From positions 1-64,000 of the IMG/VR virus record IMGVR_UViG_3300009183_000050: 64,000 bases of DNA; one strand, written 5' to 3'. Origin of the DNA: a virus. The notes under the pieces are model-generated. The model ran no database searches. It was not told where the DNA came from and worked only from the letters and a program-made list of their open reading frames with translations. Both the position numbers and the translations under genes were made by a program. Position 1 is the first letter of the stretch. Every line of letters starts with the position of its first letter. Below, piece after piece: positions 51,108 to 60,487 of the stretch.

Positions 51108-51500
51108 ATGACACAAGTTATTATATACACCAATGAAAATGGCAATGTCTCGGTTTGCTATCCGACCGGCGAGTTACCGATTGAAGATGTATTGACAAAA
51201 GATTGCCCAGAAGACGCGATCATTATCGATGCCGACACTTTGCCACAGAGCGATAATGATTTCTTCGATGCTTGGCGACTAATCAATGGTGTAGTTGTTG
51301 TTGATCTTGAGGCGGCAAAAAATATACTGTTTGATAAGTTGAATGCACTTGCAAAAATGACGGTTGATCAACGCAACATGAATAAGGCCATCGGTATAGA
51401 AAACGTAGTGTCCGATGCTGACTTTATCGCCAGCCTGACCGCTAAACGCGCCGCTATTGCGGATGCTACATCGACTGCCGAACTTCGCACTATACTATAA
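51108..51500 (+). CDS. Fibre-associated protein, paralogue of the 116-aa protein
   Basis: 130 residues: NENGNVSVCYPTGELPIEDV, then FDAWRLINGVVVVDLEAAKN and a helical C-terminus with ATSTAELRTIL. The DAWRL, VDLEAAK and terminal TxAEL pattern equals that of the 116-residue gene 49049-49399. One copy follows each long fibre gene, so they probably act as fibre-specific chaperones. The stop codon is part of a perfect TATAAATA octamer. Confidence 0.65.
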   Translation: MTQVIIYTNENGNVSVCYPTGELPIEDVLTKDCPEDAIIIDADTLPQSDNDFFDAWRLINGVVVVDLEAAKNILFDKLNALAKMTVDQRNMNKAIGIENVVSDADFIASLTAKRAAIADATSTAELRTIL

Positions 51501-51503
51501 ATA
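51496..51503 (+). promoter_or_regulatory. T4-type late promoter TATAAATA
   Basis: Perfect octamer containing the TAA stop of the chaperone-like gene, 21 bases before the next ATG; starts the unit with the collagen-like protein. Confidence 0.7.
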
Positions 51504-51523
51504 TATAAAAATCAGGTAATCTA

Positions 51524-51862
51524 ATGGCATCATATGTAGAACTTTATGTAGATCAAGGCACAAACTTCAAGAACGTCATCTATATTACAGATGACTTGAC
51601 GAACGCCTATGTCAATATCTCTGGTTATGTCATAAAGAGTCAAATTCGCCGTTCATATTACTCAGCAAATACTTCAGCCAATATTAATTGCCAGATTACC
51701 GATGCCGCTAACGGAGAGATCACTCTAACACTAGCACCAGGCGTCACATCAAACATCAGAGCTGGTCGATATCTATTCGACGTTACTGCAACAGATTCAA
51801 ATCAATTTTCTTCTAGGATACTTGAAGGTCTCATAACACTTACGCCAAGGGTTACAGTATAA
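51524..51862 (+). CDS. Conserved small tail-associated protein
   Basis: 112 residues: SYVELYVDQGTNFKNVIYIT, then YVIKSQIRRSYYSANTSANI and a C-terminal RYLFDVTATDSNQFSSRILE. This order (YxLxIDQGxxF..., AQxRRSYxS, GRYxYDVxx) is conserved in small proteins of T4-like phage fibre regions. Probably a beta-sandwich virion protein at the fibre base. It is directly followed by another such gene. Confidence 0.65.
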   Translation: MASYVELYVDQGTNFKNVIYITDDLTNAYVNISGYVIKSQIRRSYYSANTSANINCQITDAANGEITLTLAPGVTSNIRAGRYLFDVTATDSNQFSSRILEGLITLTPRVTV

Positions 51863-52183
51863 ATGAGAATAGTCTTAGGTTCTGAAGCAAATAGACTACA
51901 GATTAGAACTGTTACAACCAGACCTGAAACTCCGGTTACATATCTCTATGGTCTGTATGATGTTGACTTTGATAGATTTGCATTATCTAACGGGCAAATA
52001 CTCATATATAATACAGAGAGTGAAAAGTGGAATGCGGTTGACAGATTTGTGGCAGCCAGTTTACCACCAGATGAACCGCACTATGGTGATATATGGTATT
52101 ATACCGTAGAAAACAAACTGCTCATGTGGGTTACAGATGGTGTTGGTGAGTTCTGGTTTGACTTTTTACCTCCCATAGAATAA
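51863..52183 (+). CDS. Small tail-associated protein
   Basis: 106 residues starting immediately after the previous stop, with no spacer. RLQIRTVTTRPETPVTYLYG, GQILIYNTESEKWNAVDRFV and PHYGDIWYYTVENKLLMWVT resemble the short domains (YNxxxxKW, GDIWYxxxxxxLxMWV) that join fibre shafts to tips in marine T4-like phages. Function inferred from position and pattern only. Confidence 0.6.
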   Translation: MRIVLGSEANRLQIRTVTTRPETPVTYLYGLYDVDFDRFALSNGQILIYNTESEKWNAVDRFVAASLPPDEPHYGDIWYYTVENKLLMWVTDGVGEFWFDFLPPIE

Positions 52184-52196
52184 GAGTGCGTATTAA

Positions 52197-55100
52197 ATGG
52201 CTTTTCCTTCCCCCGCGACAAACGGTCAAAGATATGATGACGGTAAATATATTTACCAATACAATTCTACGCTCAAAAGTTGGTCAAAAGTAACCGCTTC
52301 AAATCCTACACCTCTAGGAAACACAACAAACGTTGTCTTTGCGTCTACGAATGCTGTTTTTGCGGCAGCCAATACAACAGCTAACACTCTAAACACAACT
52401 TCTAATACTGTAAACTCAGTATATCGTACCGCTAACAATACGGCTAACACTCTCAATACAGCCTTCAATGCGGTCAATTCTTCTTTCAGTGCCGCCAACA
52501 GTGCGGCTAACACCGCTAACGCCGCCTACAATACAACAAATTCAGTATACACACTAGCAAATACGGTGAATGCGGCGGCTATCAATGCTTCTAGAACCGC
52601 AAACCTTTCTTATGGTGCGGCTAATGCCGCTACAACTCTAGCCACAAACGCTGCTAACGCCGCATCAGCCGCATATACCACATCAAACCTATCCTATGCA
52701 GCCGCCAATACAGCGGCTGCTCTAGGTCGTGATGCGGCCAATGTTGCGGCGGCAGCTTTTACCAGCACAAATCTTGCAATTTCATCCGCCAGTTCAGCCG
52801 GCAATACCGCGGTCTCAGCCTTTGCGGCAACCAATGCATCTTTTAGCACAGCGAATACCGCTAGTGCTACGGCCGCAGCCGCTTTTGGTGTTACAAACGC
52901 ATCATACACAGCAGCCAATACAGCGGCCGCTGTTGGTCGTGATGCGGCTAATGTGGCCTCAGCGGCATATACTACAACAAATCTATCATATGCGGCCGCC
53001 AATACAGCGGCAGCCGTTGGTCGTGATGCCGCAAATACGGCTGGTCTAGCCTATGGTGGTGCTAACTCTGCTTATAGTGCCGCCAATACATCTGCAAACA
53101 TAGCCGTTGCATCATATAATACTTCAAACTTAGCATTCAATAAAGCTAATGCGGCTAATGTTCTAGCTAATGCTGCATATGCGGCCGCTAATACTAAACT
53201 ATCACTGACAGGCGGCACGGTTACAGGTGATGTTAATATCATCGGCAGTTTATTTCTTTATGGCAATACATTTGTGGCCGATGTTACAACACTTCGTGTC
53301 GATGATCCTCTCATCTATCTTGCAGGTAATAATTACTCAGCCGATATTGTTGATATCGGTTTTATCGCAAACTATGTCAATGCGAATAGCGTAAACGTCC
53401 ATACAGGTCTTGTCAGATATCATACCAACAAAGAATATTATCTATTTCAAGAATATCCTACTGAACCATTAAACAATCAGGTTGATGTTACAGCCAACGG
53501 CTTTACACTAGCCGTTCTTAATGCTGATATTATCACTAGCAACTTGACACTTGCGGGGTATAACGCCGCCGCAAAGATTGCATCTATTGAGCAATCAGCA
53601 GGTTCGGGTACCGCCTCTATCATCTTTAGCAATATTACACCTAGCGTACCTGATTCTCAGCAGCCTTGGTTCAATCCGGTAGCGAATGTATTATACGTTT
53701 ACAATAGTTCTAATAACATAAACACATATGTTGCTGTCTCTGGTGCTACAGGTGCCACAGGACCTGGAGGTGGTGCAACTGGCGCCACTGGTATCGCAGG
53801 ACCTTCTGGTGCTACTGGACCTGACGGTAAAGGTGGTGTTCCATCATATAGACAAGTTTTCACTGGTGCAGGTACCGATACATATGGTCCTTTGATCAGA
53901 ACTGCCAACTCACCTAATAATATCATCGTATCGGTTAGTGGTTCTGTAAAATTACCATTTAATGATTATAACTTAGCGACTGTAGCAAATAATCAATACA
54001 TTCTCTTCAGCGGTCCTGTAGCAAGTGGCCAGATTCAGGTTATGTATTTTGATGGTGCCGCAGCCGGTCCTGCAGGTTCAACTGGGCCAATCGGTCCAAC
54101 AGGGCTAAGAGGCCTGCAAGGCATACAAGGTATTACAGGATCTCAAGGTCCTTCTGGGCCATCTGGTGCAACTGGTCCCGCAGGCGGCCCATCAGGAGCA
54201 ACTGGTTCTACAGGACCAGCAGGAACTCCGGGTGCAACCGGTCCTGCTGGCGGACCTACTGGTTCTACAGGCGCAACAGGCTTACTTGGCTCTACTGGTT
54301 CAACAGGACCTCAAGGCACAACAGGCATCATGGGTGCAACCGGTCCCGCAGGCGGACCAACAGGAGCAACCGGCGTAACAGGACCAGCAGGTCCATCAGG
54401 AGCAACTGGTCCCGCTGGTGGTCCCACTGGTGCAACAGGAGCATCCGGTGCTACGGGTTCTCTCGGTCCATCTGGACCGCTAGGTCTTAGCGGCGGAACA
54501 GGACCTCAAGGTCCTTCTGGACCTACCGGTGCCACTGGTGCGACCGGAATACAAGGCACAACAGGTGCTACTGGCGCCACAGGTGCTAACGGCGCCACAG
54601 GTGCTACCGGTGCAACCGGTGCAACTGGTCTACAAGGTACCACCGGTGCAACTGGTGCCAATTCTATAGTTCCAGGTCCTACTGGTGCAACAGGCATTCA
54701 AGGCACAACAGGACCGCAAGGTGTAATAGGTGCCAGTGGTGCAACTGGCCCCGCTGGCGGTCCTACTGGCGCAACAGGTATAACTGGTTCTACAGGTATT
54801 CAAGGTGCGACCGGCGCAACCGGTCTACAAGGAACAACAGGTGCTACTGGTGCAGCCTCAACGATTGCTGGTCCAACAGGTATAACAGGGCCCACAGGTA
54901 TAACCGGCTTAACAGGCCCAACAGGCCCAACTGGCGCAACAGGTGCTGCCGGTCAATCGATTCAAATTACAGGTGTTGTTGCTAATCAGGCCTCGCTTCC
55001 ATCAGCCGCTGGTGTTCCTAACTTTGCTGGTTATCTAACGGCAGATACAGGCAATCTATATGTTTCAAATGGTACAACATCAGGCGGTAGTGTTGGTAAT

Positions 55101-56066
55101 GGCTGGACTAATCTTGGTGTAGTTCGTGGTCCAACTGGACCAACAGGTATTCAAGGTACAACGGGCCCTCAGGGAACAACAGGTGCTACAGGTGCCGGCG
55201 GTGTTCCAATCGGTAGAAACTCATGGGGCTATCCAGACGTTGATGGTACGGTGAATCAGTTCATATTGACACCACCAGCAGGCATTGTAAGCCCAACTGA
55301 TGTTTCAGTTATTGTATATGTAAACGGTCTAGTTATACCTCCAACAGGCATCTTGGTCGATTCAGTAAACTATAGCAACTCATACTCAATTATTGCCGGA
55401 TATCTTGTATTCACATATCCACCTTCAGCAGGTTCATATGTTGAACTTGTCTGGTTCAGTGGAGGTCCTGCTGGTGCGACTGGTGCTGTAGGACCAACAG
55501 GCATACAAGGAACAACTGGACCTCAAGGTGTCCAAGGTGCTACAGGTTCTCTTGGTGCATCTGGTGCAACAGGACCACAAGGAACAACTGGACCTCAAGG
55601 TTCTACAGGACCTCAAGGTGCAACTGGTATAGGCGCAACTGGCGCAACCGGTCCTCTAGGTCCTACAGGTGCTACAGGACCTCTTGCTTGGTCATACGCA
55701 TATGTCACATTCAGACAAACAGGTACAATTACTACAACTCCAATTCCTGCGGTAGTAAGATGGTATCCTATTCAAAATGTATGGATCGATATGGTCGACG
55801 CCTATTCATCAACACCAGCCGGCGGCAATACAGGTCTCTCATTTAAGCTATATAAATATACAGCATCAAGTAATGCATATGCAGATTTACCAACAGGCAC
55901 AGGTAGTAATTTGATCACCATTTCAACTGGTTCGAACAGATCAACGCCAATTACTCTTAGCGGTAATGGAATCTATACAACAGCTAACGACTACTTACAG
56001 TTCTCGATTGAATCTGGTACAGGATCAGATGTTGGGCTAAGAGTCAGATATCATATAACAGGATAA
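52197..56066 (+). CDS. Collagen-like giant fibre protein
   Basis: 1289 residues. Residues 1-40 ([20 protein letters not shown]) form a short virion-type domain. Residues 45-330 are Ala/Asn-rich repeats ([18 protein letters not shown]), probably a long coiled-coil-like stalk. Residues 330-500 form a globular beta domain ([38 protein letters not shown]). Residues about 514-1165 are mostly collagen-like G-X-Y triplets ([10 protein letters not shown] types), broken by two globular inserts near 545-620 and 920-1100. A C-terminal beta domain ([13 protein letters not shown]) closes it. Phage collagen repeats form extended trimers; here it is probably a side or tail fibre. Confidence 0.85.
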   Translation: MAFPSPATNGQRYDDGKYIYQYNSTLKSWSKVTASNPTPLGNTTNVVFASTNAVFAAANTTANTLNTTSNTVNSVYRTANNTANTLNTAFNAVNSSFSAANSAANTANAAYNTTNSVYTLANTVNAAAINASRTANLSYGAANAATTLATNAANAASAAYTTSNLSYAAANTAAALGRDAANVAAAAFTSTNLAISSASSAGNTAVSAFAATNASFSTANTASATAAAAFGVTNASYTAANTAAAVGRDAANVASAAYTTTNLSYAAANTAAAVGRDAANTAGLAYGGANSAYSAANTSANIAVASYNTSNLAFNKANAANVLANAAYAAANTKLSLTGGTVTGDVNIIGSLFLYGNTFVADVTTLRVDDPLIYLAGNNYSADIVDIGFIANYVNANSVNVHTGLVRYHTNKEYYLFQEYPTEPLNNQVDVTANGFTLAVLNADIITSNLTLAGYNAAAKIASIEQSAGSGTASIIFSNITPSVPDSQQPWFNPVANVLYVYNSSNNINTYVAVSGATGATGPGGGATGATGIAGPSGATGPDGKGGVPSYRQVFTGAGTDTYGPLIRTANSPNNIIVSVSGSVKLPFNDYNLATVANNQYILFSGPVASGQIQVMYFDGAAAGPAGSTGPIGPTGLRGLQGIQGITGSQGPSGPSGATGPAGGPSGATGSTGPAGTPGATGPAGGPTGSTGATGLLGSTGSTGPQGTTGIMGATGPAGGPTGATGVTGPAGPSGATGPAGGPTGATGASGATGSLGPSGPLGLSGGTGPQGPSGPTGATGATGIQGTTGATGATGANGATGATGATGATGLQGTTGATGANSIVPGPTGATGIQGTTGPQGVIGASGATGPAGGPTGATGITGSTGIQGATGATGLQGTTGATGAASTIAGPTGITGPTGITGLTGPTGPTGATGAAGQSIQITGVVANQASLPSAAGVPNFAGYLTADTGNLYVSNGTTSGGSVGNGWTNLGVVRGPTGPTGIQGTTGPQGTTGATGAGGVPIGRNSWGYPDVDGTVNQFILTPPAGIVSPTDVSVIVYVNGLVIPPTGILVDSVNYSNSYSIIAGYLVFTYPPSAGSYVELVWFSGGPAGATGAVGPTGIQGTTGPQGVQGATGSLGASGATGPQGTTGPQGSTGPQGATGIGATGATGPLGPTGATGPLAWSYAYVTFRQTGTITTTPIPAVVRWYPIQNVWIDMVDAYSSTPAGGNTGLSFKLYKYTASSNAYADLPTGTGSNLITISTGSNRSTPITLSGNGIYTTANDYLQFSIESGTGSDVGLRVRYHITG
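52690..53040 (+). repeat. Imperfect direct repeats in the fibre stalk
   Basis: Three copies of a unit reading GCCAATACAGCGGC then GGTCGTGATGC (near 52703, 52914 and 52998) encode ANTAAAxGRDAAN. They belong to the Ala/Asn stalk of the collagen-like protein. Confidence 0.7.
53737..55690 (+). repeat. Collagen-type triplet repeats
   Basis: Codon-level repeats of GGT GCA ACT/ACA GGx (Gly-Ala-Thr-Gly) and GGA CCT CAA, encoding G-X-Y triplets with Thr and Pro dominant; interrupted by two globular inserts. Such DNA is prone to slippage and length change. Confidence 0.85.
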
Positions 56067-56081
56067 TCGGAGTTAATTTAA

Positions 56082-57566
56082 ATGGCTAGTAGAACGAATG
56101 TAAGCACAAATCTAGATTATGTATCATGGAGCGCCGGCGATAGTGGTATTGCCATTTTTGCTCAGGTTCATGCATCATTGCTCGCCCATGGTTGGACACA
56201 ATCTTCATCAACTAACGGCACTGCCGGAAATACTTTTGATCCAACATATGCATCACCAAGCGCAATCGACTATAGACGAGTGTATCAGGCAGCATTGACT
56301 ACTACAAATGCTACCACTAATCCAGCAGGTCCTTTCTACGGATCTGGTCTTACAACTAAGTATGTTATGGTCAGAATATTCAAAACTACTCCTGATGCTA
56401 CCGCAGTTTATGCATGGCAGTCACAGACCAATGTGTGGTATATTCAAATAATCCCATTCATCTCTTGGAATAGTGGAACAGATGTTGGCACCACTCAGAC
56501 TGGTGCAATTCTTACTTCTACAAATGGTTTGAATGGTATTTATGATCAATCTAATCCTAATAATGTTAATGGCCCAAGCGGCGGCGGTGGAATATTTGCA
56601 CAATATCCAAACACTTGGATCAGCACTACCGTTAGTGGTTTCTTGTACATAGCAGTTTCTGCTAAGTGGATTTGCATGTGGCCCTACTTTTTGAATAGCA
56701 CAGTATTCAATGGACCAAGAAATGGTGTTCTTTTGTATGGTGAAATTGCAGAAGATTTTGCTTCTTACACAGGTGTAGCTCCGGTATTTGTAACCACTAT
56801 GCAAAGATTGGCTTCATGTTGTGGTGGCCCTAATGACCCAACATCATATGTGAATGGTAGCCAAAGTTATGCAGCTATGCCAATGGGCCCTCAGTTTTTG
56901 ATGCCAGCTACTCCAGCCTCTACAACCGGATATACCGGAATATCTAATACTATCAGAAGTGGTTATCAGGCCATGGGGACCACAAAGGTTATGCTAGGGC
57001 ATTATGGATGGTATGGATGGGAAGGTGCAAACTGGAATCTTGACGCCAGTGGTAGCTATATCTATCAATCTTATTATAATAGTCCGCAATATTTTGGTGC
57101 ATGCCCAGTACCTATGATTACTGCTATCTATAATAATTCATATGGTTCAGGTAAGCACGGAATATCACAACAAAATGATCCTGTAGCCGGTGTATACAAC
57201 CGACAAACTTATCGTCCTTCTAGAGCAGAAGCTCTAGGGCAAAAAGCACTAAACACTACCAACCTTAAAGGTATCGAATTGATATTTGGTGGAGGTGGTT
57301 TTGGTAGTAACTACACAGGTTATGCAGCTAACCCGTATCCTATGTATTGGGTACTTGGTAGAGCATTTGGTCTTAAATGGGTTGGTCAAGTAACAGGAGC
57401 TACAACCCTTGACACCGTTTCAATGACAGTTGATGCTAATGGTTTCTATGTTAGAACTGGAGGAACTGCTACGGATCATATTCTTATAGGATTTGCACCA
57501 ATTGGTGGTCTTGTATGTGAAGCTCCGGCCACTTCTGCTGATCTATTCTTTGCGCTTCCTAAGTAA
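56082..57566 (+). CDS. Virion-type protein of unknown function, 494 aa
   Basis: The start (SRTNVSTNLDYVSWSAGDSG, then FAQVHASLLAHGWTQ) resembles a type of tail-region protein in large phages whose role is unknown. The body is rich in Tyr, Asn, Gly and Trp (MGHYGW-type segments such as LGHYGWYGWEGANWNLDASG), consistent with a beta-rich surface domain. A CCGG motif (ASCCGGPND) is notable in an otherwise Cys-poor protein. No enzymatic signature is seen. Probably a fibre or adhesin part. Confidence 0.65.
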   Translation: MASRTNVSTNLDYVSWSAGDSGIAIFAQVHASLLAHGWTQSSSTNGTAGNTFDPTYASPSAIDYRRVYQAALTTTNATTNPAGPFYGSGLTTKYVMVRIFKTTPDATAVYAWQSQTNVWYIQIIPFISWNSGTDVGTTQTGAILTSTNGLNGIYDQSNPNNVNGPSGGGGIFAQYPNTWISTTVSGFLYIAVSAKWICMWPYFLNSTVFNGPRNGVLLYGEIAEDFASYTGVAPVFVTTMQRLASCCGGPNDPTSYVNGSQSYAAMPMGPQFLMPATPASTTGYTGISNTIRSGYQAMGTTKVMLGHYGWYGWEGANWNLDASGSYIYQSYYNSPQYFGACPVPMITAIYNNSYGSGKHGISQQNDPVAGVYNRQTYRPSRAEALGQKALNTTNLKGIELIFGGGGFGSNYTGYAANPYPMYWVLGRAFGLKWVGQVTGATTLDTVSMTVDANGFYVRTGGTATDHILIGFAPIGGLVCEAPATSADLFFALPK

Positions 57567-57584
57567 TAGAAAAGAAAAACTCAT

Positions 57585-57947
57585 ATGGCTGAGGCGAATA
57601 ATACAATAGGTTCTGGTCGAGGAGATAGTGAATCTGGATTTACTATTTCTTCCACCAACTTCTCTTCTTCATTAGGAGCGAGTAGCACGGCTGTCGCCAA
57701 TAATGAATTTATCGTTCTGGTACTAACTACTCCTCCATCTACTAGAGGAGATAGTGAATCTGGATTTATTATCTCCAATACCAACTTCTCATCTTCATTT
57801 GGTGCAAGTAGCACGGCTGTCACCAATAATGAATTTGTTATTTTCTTTTCAGGAAATGCTCCTATCGCTCGTGGTGATATAGTCGCAGTTGACTACGGCG
57901 GTCTTAAAGCAACTCAAACAACATCTTACCAATTAGTTGAAGGATAA
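57585..57947 (+). CDS. Fibre-locus protein with internal tandem duplication
   Basis: 120 residues. A unit of about 45 residues occurs twice: RGDSESGFTISSTNFSSSLG and RGDSESGFIISNTNFSSSFG, each followed by ASSTAVxNNEF. The C-terminus is GDIVAVDYGGLKATQ. Probably a small beta protein of the virion surface. The DNA copies are about 85 percent alike by eye, showing a fairly recent duplication. Confidence 0.6.
   Translation: MAEANNTIGSGRGDSESGFTISSTNFSSSLGASSTAVANNEFIVLVLTTPPSTRGDSESGFIISNTNFSSSFGASSTAVTNNEFVIFFSGNAPIARGDIVAVDYGGLKATQTTSYQLVEG
57605..57840 (+). repeat. Tandem duplication inside the 120-aa gene
   Basis: Two in-frame copies start near 57620 and 57749 with GGAGATAGTGAATCTGGATT; spacing is about 129 bases (43 codons). 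Both contain AGTAGCACGGCTGTC. Confidence 0.75.
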
Positions 57948-57950
57948 ACA

Positions 57951-58310
57951 ATGTCTACAAATTATGATGATCTAGCTCTGTTTCACGATCCACTTGATAT
58001 GTGGTATTTTACTGGTGTGACCAATATGGAAGCCGCATTACAATACATGTATTCCCATGCACAGGGAAGCTTTACTCATTCTGCTATCTTTACGCCTAAT
58101 GAAGATGGTGTAGGAGCAAGAGCGGATGAACAAACTGTATGGTTTATGTTTGTTGATCACGATCTTCCTACTGAATACTTCACAAAATATGAATTGACAG
58201 CGGATGGTCTGGCCACAAGAGATGCGATGAGAGCCGAAAAAGCAGCCGCTATTCAAGCTTCGATTGATGCGTTGCAGAACTTGCCGCCGATTGCAAATAC
58301 TAGTAACTGA
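57951..58310 (+). CDS. Hypothetical fibre-locus protein, 119 aa
   Basis: STNYDDLALFHDPLDMWYFT, then ALQYMYSHAQGSFTHSAIFT, with a helical C-terminus (RDAMRAEKAAAIQASIDALQ). No family recognised. The final helix followed by LPPIANTSN resembles the end of the chaperone-like proteins of this locus. It lies between a fibre-type gene and the glycosyltransferase fusion. Confidence 0.5.
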   Translation: MSTNYDDLALFHDPLDMWYFTGVTNMEAALQYMYSHAQGSFTHSAIFTPNEDGVGARADEQTVWFMFVDHDLPTEYFTKYELTADGLATRDAMRAEKAAAIQASIDALQNLPPIANTSN

Positions 58311-58337
58311 CATTCTGCTAACTGAAAGAATTATATT

Positions 58338-60014
58338 ATGAGATTTCATGTCTTGGGGTTACCTCACACGGTAACAAATAAAGAATATTCTGCATGTGCC
58401 TATACTCAGAAGATTGTCAAGTTTGGTAAGATGATGAAAGCCCGTGGGCATACAATCATCCACTACGGTCATGAAGATAGTGTGTTAGATTGTGATGAGC
58501 ATGTTACAGTTCTTACGAACAATGACCTAGAAATCTCATATGGTAATCATGATTGGAGAAAGAACTTCTTCAAGTTTGCCATGGAAGATCATGCGTATCA
58601 GACGTTCTTTAAGAATGCAATCGTAGAAGTTGGCACCAGAAAACAACCAAATGATTTTATCTTGCCATTCTGGGGTCAAGGTGTAAGACCTGTTACTGAT
58701 GCTCATCTCGATCTTATCTGTGTAGAACCTGGAATTGGTTATGCAGATGGTCATTGGGCAAGATTTAGAATCTATGAGTCATATACCATGCACGCCGCTG
58801 TTAACGGTCTTGACAAAGTTAGATCATGCACACAAGACTGGTATCACTCAGTAATACCGAACTACTTTGATCTAGATGACTTCGAGTATAGCGAACAGAA
58901 GGATGATTACTTCCTGTATCTTGGCCGAGTCTATGAAGGCAAGGGTGTTCATGTCGCAGTCGAGATGACCAAGAAACTAGGCAAAAAATTGATCATTGCA
59001 GGTCAAGGTAGTCTTGCTGATATGGGTTATACAGAACCACCTGAGCATGTAACTGAAGTTGGTTATGCAGATTTTGAACTTCGCAAGAAGCTAATGTCAA
59101 GAGCGCAAGCACTGTTTATCGGTAGCACATATGGCGAACCATTTGGTGGTGTTCAGATCGAAGCAATGCTCTCTGGAACACCTGTCATTTCTACTGATTG
59201 GGGTGCATTCTCTGAGTTCAATGTCAACGGTTATACAGGCTATCGTTGCAGAACATTTGATGATTTCTTAGAGGCTGGTCGTAACATTCACCTGATCTCA
59301 CCTAAGAATTGTAGAACATGGGGTGAAAACTTTTCACTTGAAAAAGTTGGTTCTATGTATGAGAAATACTTTCAAGATGTTCTGAATGTCTATACAGGTA
59401 ATGGTTGGTATGAAGAAGGTAACGGCAATATAGATTGGCTGACCAAGAAGTTGCCAAACCATGAAGTTACCGATAAGTTTGATTATGAACTTATTGAACG
59501 AGAAGAGAAACCTTTCTTCAATAGACTAGCTTCTTGGGTAGCCGGAGAAATCAGACCTACTCAGGCGATAGATTTAGGTTGTGGACCTGGAATGTTTGTT
59601 CACTCTCTTAGAGATAATGATATCAGCGCATATGGTATTGATACAGATAATATTGTTTCAGGTAGATTGCACTTACAGCAAAAAAGTTTGTTTGAGAGAA
59701 ACCTTGGTCGATATGATCTCGTCTCATGTATCGAGGTTGCTGAACATATTGAAACTGATATGAATAATCAGATAGTAGATGCGGTCTATGACTATATCGA
59801 AAACCAAGGTAAACTGATTTGGTCGGCTGCAAGACCAGGTCAAGGCGGTGTCAATCATATCAACTGCCAGACAAAAGAATATTGGTCTGACAAGTTTATC
59901 GAGCGTGGCCTAACCAGAAACTATGAACTTGAGCAAGAACTAGAAAGTTACCTTAAAGAAGGTGTCTATATGGGATGGTTCATGAACAACTTTATGATTT
60001 TTGATAGGCAATAA
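58338..60014 (+). CDS. Fused GT4 glycosyltransferase and SAM methyltransferase
   Basis: 558 residues. N-terminal half: RFHVLGLPHTVTNKEYSACA, then FLYLGRVYEGKGVHVAVEMT and the donor-site segment YGEPFGGVQIEAMLSGTPVI (E-x7-E type), a GT4 glycosyltransferase. C-terminal half from about residue 400: AIDLGCGPGMFVHSL (SAM motif I), then GIDTD and LVSCIEVAEHIE, a class I methyltransferase of the UbiG/COQ3-like type. Such fusions usually build or cap glycans. Inside a fibre cluster it may modify fibre proteins or the host surface. It is followed by a perfect late promoter. Confidence 0.85.
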   Translation: MRFHVLGLPHTVTNKEYSACAYTQKIVKFGKMMKARGHTIIHYGHEDSVLDCDEHVTVLTNNDLEISYGNHDWRKNFFKFAMEDHAYQTFFKNAIVEVGTRKQPNDFILPFWGQGVRPVTDAHLDLICVEPGIGYADGHWARFRIYESYTMHAAVNGLDKVRSCTQDWYHSVIPNYFDLDDFEYSEQKDDYFLYLGRVYEGKGVHVAVEMTKKLGKKLIIAGQGSLADMGYTEPPEHVTEVGYADFELRKKLMSRAQALFIGSTYGEPFGGVQIEAMLSGTPVISTDWGAFSEFNVNGYTGYRCRTFDDFLEAGRNIHLISPKNCRTWGENFSLEKVGSMYEKYFQDVLNVYTGNGWYEEGNGNIDWLTKKLPNHEVTDKFDYELIEREEKPFFNRLASWVAGEIRPTQAIDLGCGPGMFVHSLRDNDISAYGIDTDNIVSGRLHLQQKSLFERNLGRYDLVSCIEVAEHIETDMNNQIVDAVYDYIENQGKLIWSAARPGQGGVNHINCQTKEYWSDKFIERGLTRNYELEQELESYLKEGVYMGWFMNNFMIFDRQ

Positions 60015-60018
60015 GTTG

Positions 60019-60026
60019 TATAAATA
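60019..60026 (+). promoter_or_regulatory. T4-type late promoter TATAAATA
   Basis: Perfect octamer five bases after the glycosyltransferase-methyltransferase stop and 32 bases before the next ATG. Confidence 0.75.
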
Positions 60027-60057
60027 TGAAAAGAAGAGTTTTAAGGATTTGTAACAA

Positions 60058-60459
60058 ATGTCAATTCTACAAGTAGCAAACGTTCATTTCGAATCAACTG
60101 GCTCAAACAGGATCGATTATGTTGCGGGCAATAGTCTGCTTCGAATCGTTGCTACTGGCGGTGTTTCTATTCCTGCTGGTACCACAGCGCAGAGACCTAC
60201 AGCTAATGTCACCGGTACATTTCGCTATAACACAGATATTGCAGACTTCGAAATCTATACTGATACTGTGACAGACTGGAAGAAAATCTCAGGTGCTCGT
60301 GGTGGTTCAACCGATAAAATCTTCTGGGAAAACGGAACCAATGTGACTGCTAACTATGCTATTTCAACTGGTTATAATGCTGGTACATTCGGTCCTATCA
60401 CAATCAACAACAATGTCGCAGTAACGATTCCAGATGGTTCGTCATGGACAGTAGCATAA
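60058..60459 (+). CDS. Tail fibre protein with intramolecular-type repeats
   Basis: 133 residues: SILQVANVHFESTGSNRIDY, then GTTAQRPTANVTGTFRYNTD and a C-terminal NNNVAVTIPDGSSWTVA. The second motif (AQRPxxxxxGxxRYNTD) is a widely used phage fibre element; the end is like other fibre genes of the array. Probably a small fibre subunit. Its stop is in a CATAAATA octamer. Confidence 0.7.
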   Translation: MSILQVANVHFESTGSNRIDYVAGNSLLRIVATGGVSIPAGTTAQRPTANVTGTFRYNTDIADFEIYTDTVTDWKKISGARGGSTDKIFWENGTNVTANYAISTGYNAGTFGPITINNNVAVTIPDGSSWTVA

Positions 60460-60462
60460 ATA
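60455..60462 (+). promoter_or_regulatory. Late-promoter-like octamer CATAAATA
   Basis: Overlaps the TAA stop of the 133-residue gene, 26 bases before the next ATG. Fits NATAAATA. Confidence 0.5.
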
Positions 60463-60487
60463 ATTTTAAGAATAGAGAGAGAAATTA

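Noticed and set aside
54506-54697. Pro/Val-rich open frames antisense to the collagen repeats and similar antisense frames in the Ala-rich stalk
   Set aside because: They arise from the codon pattern of the repeats on the other strand and have no ribosome sites or known families.
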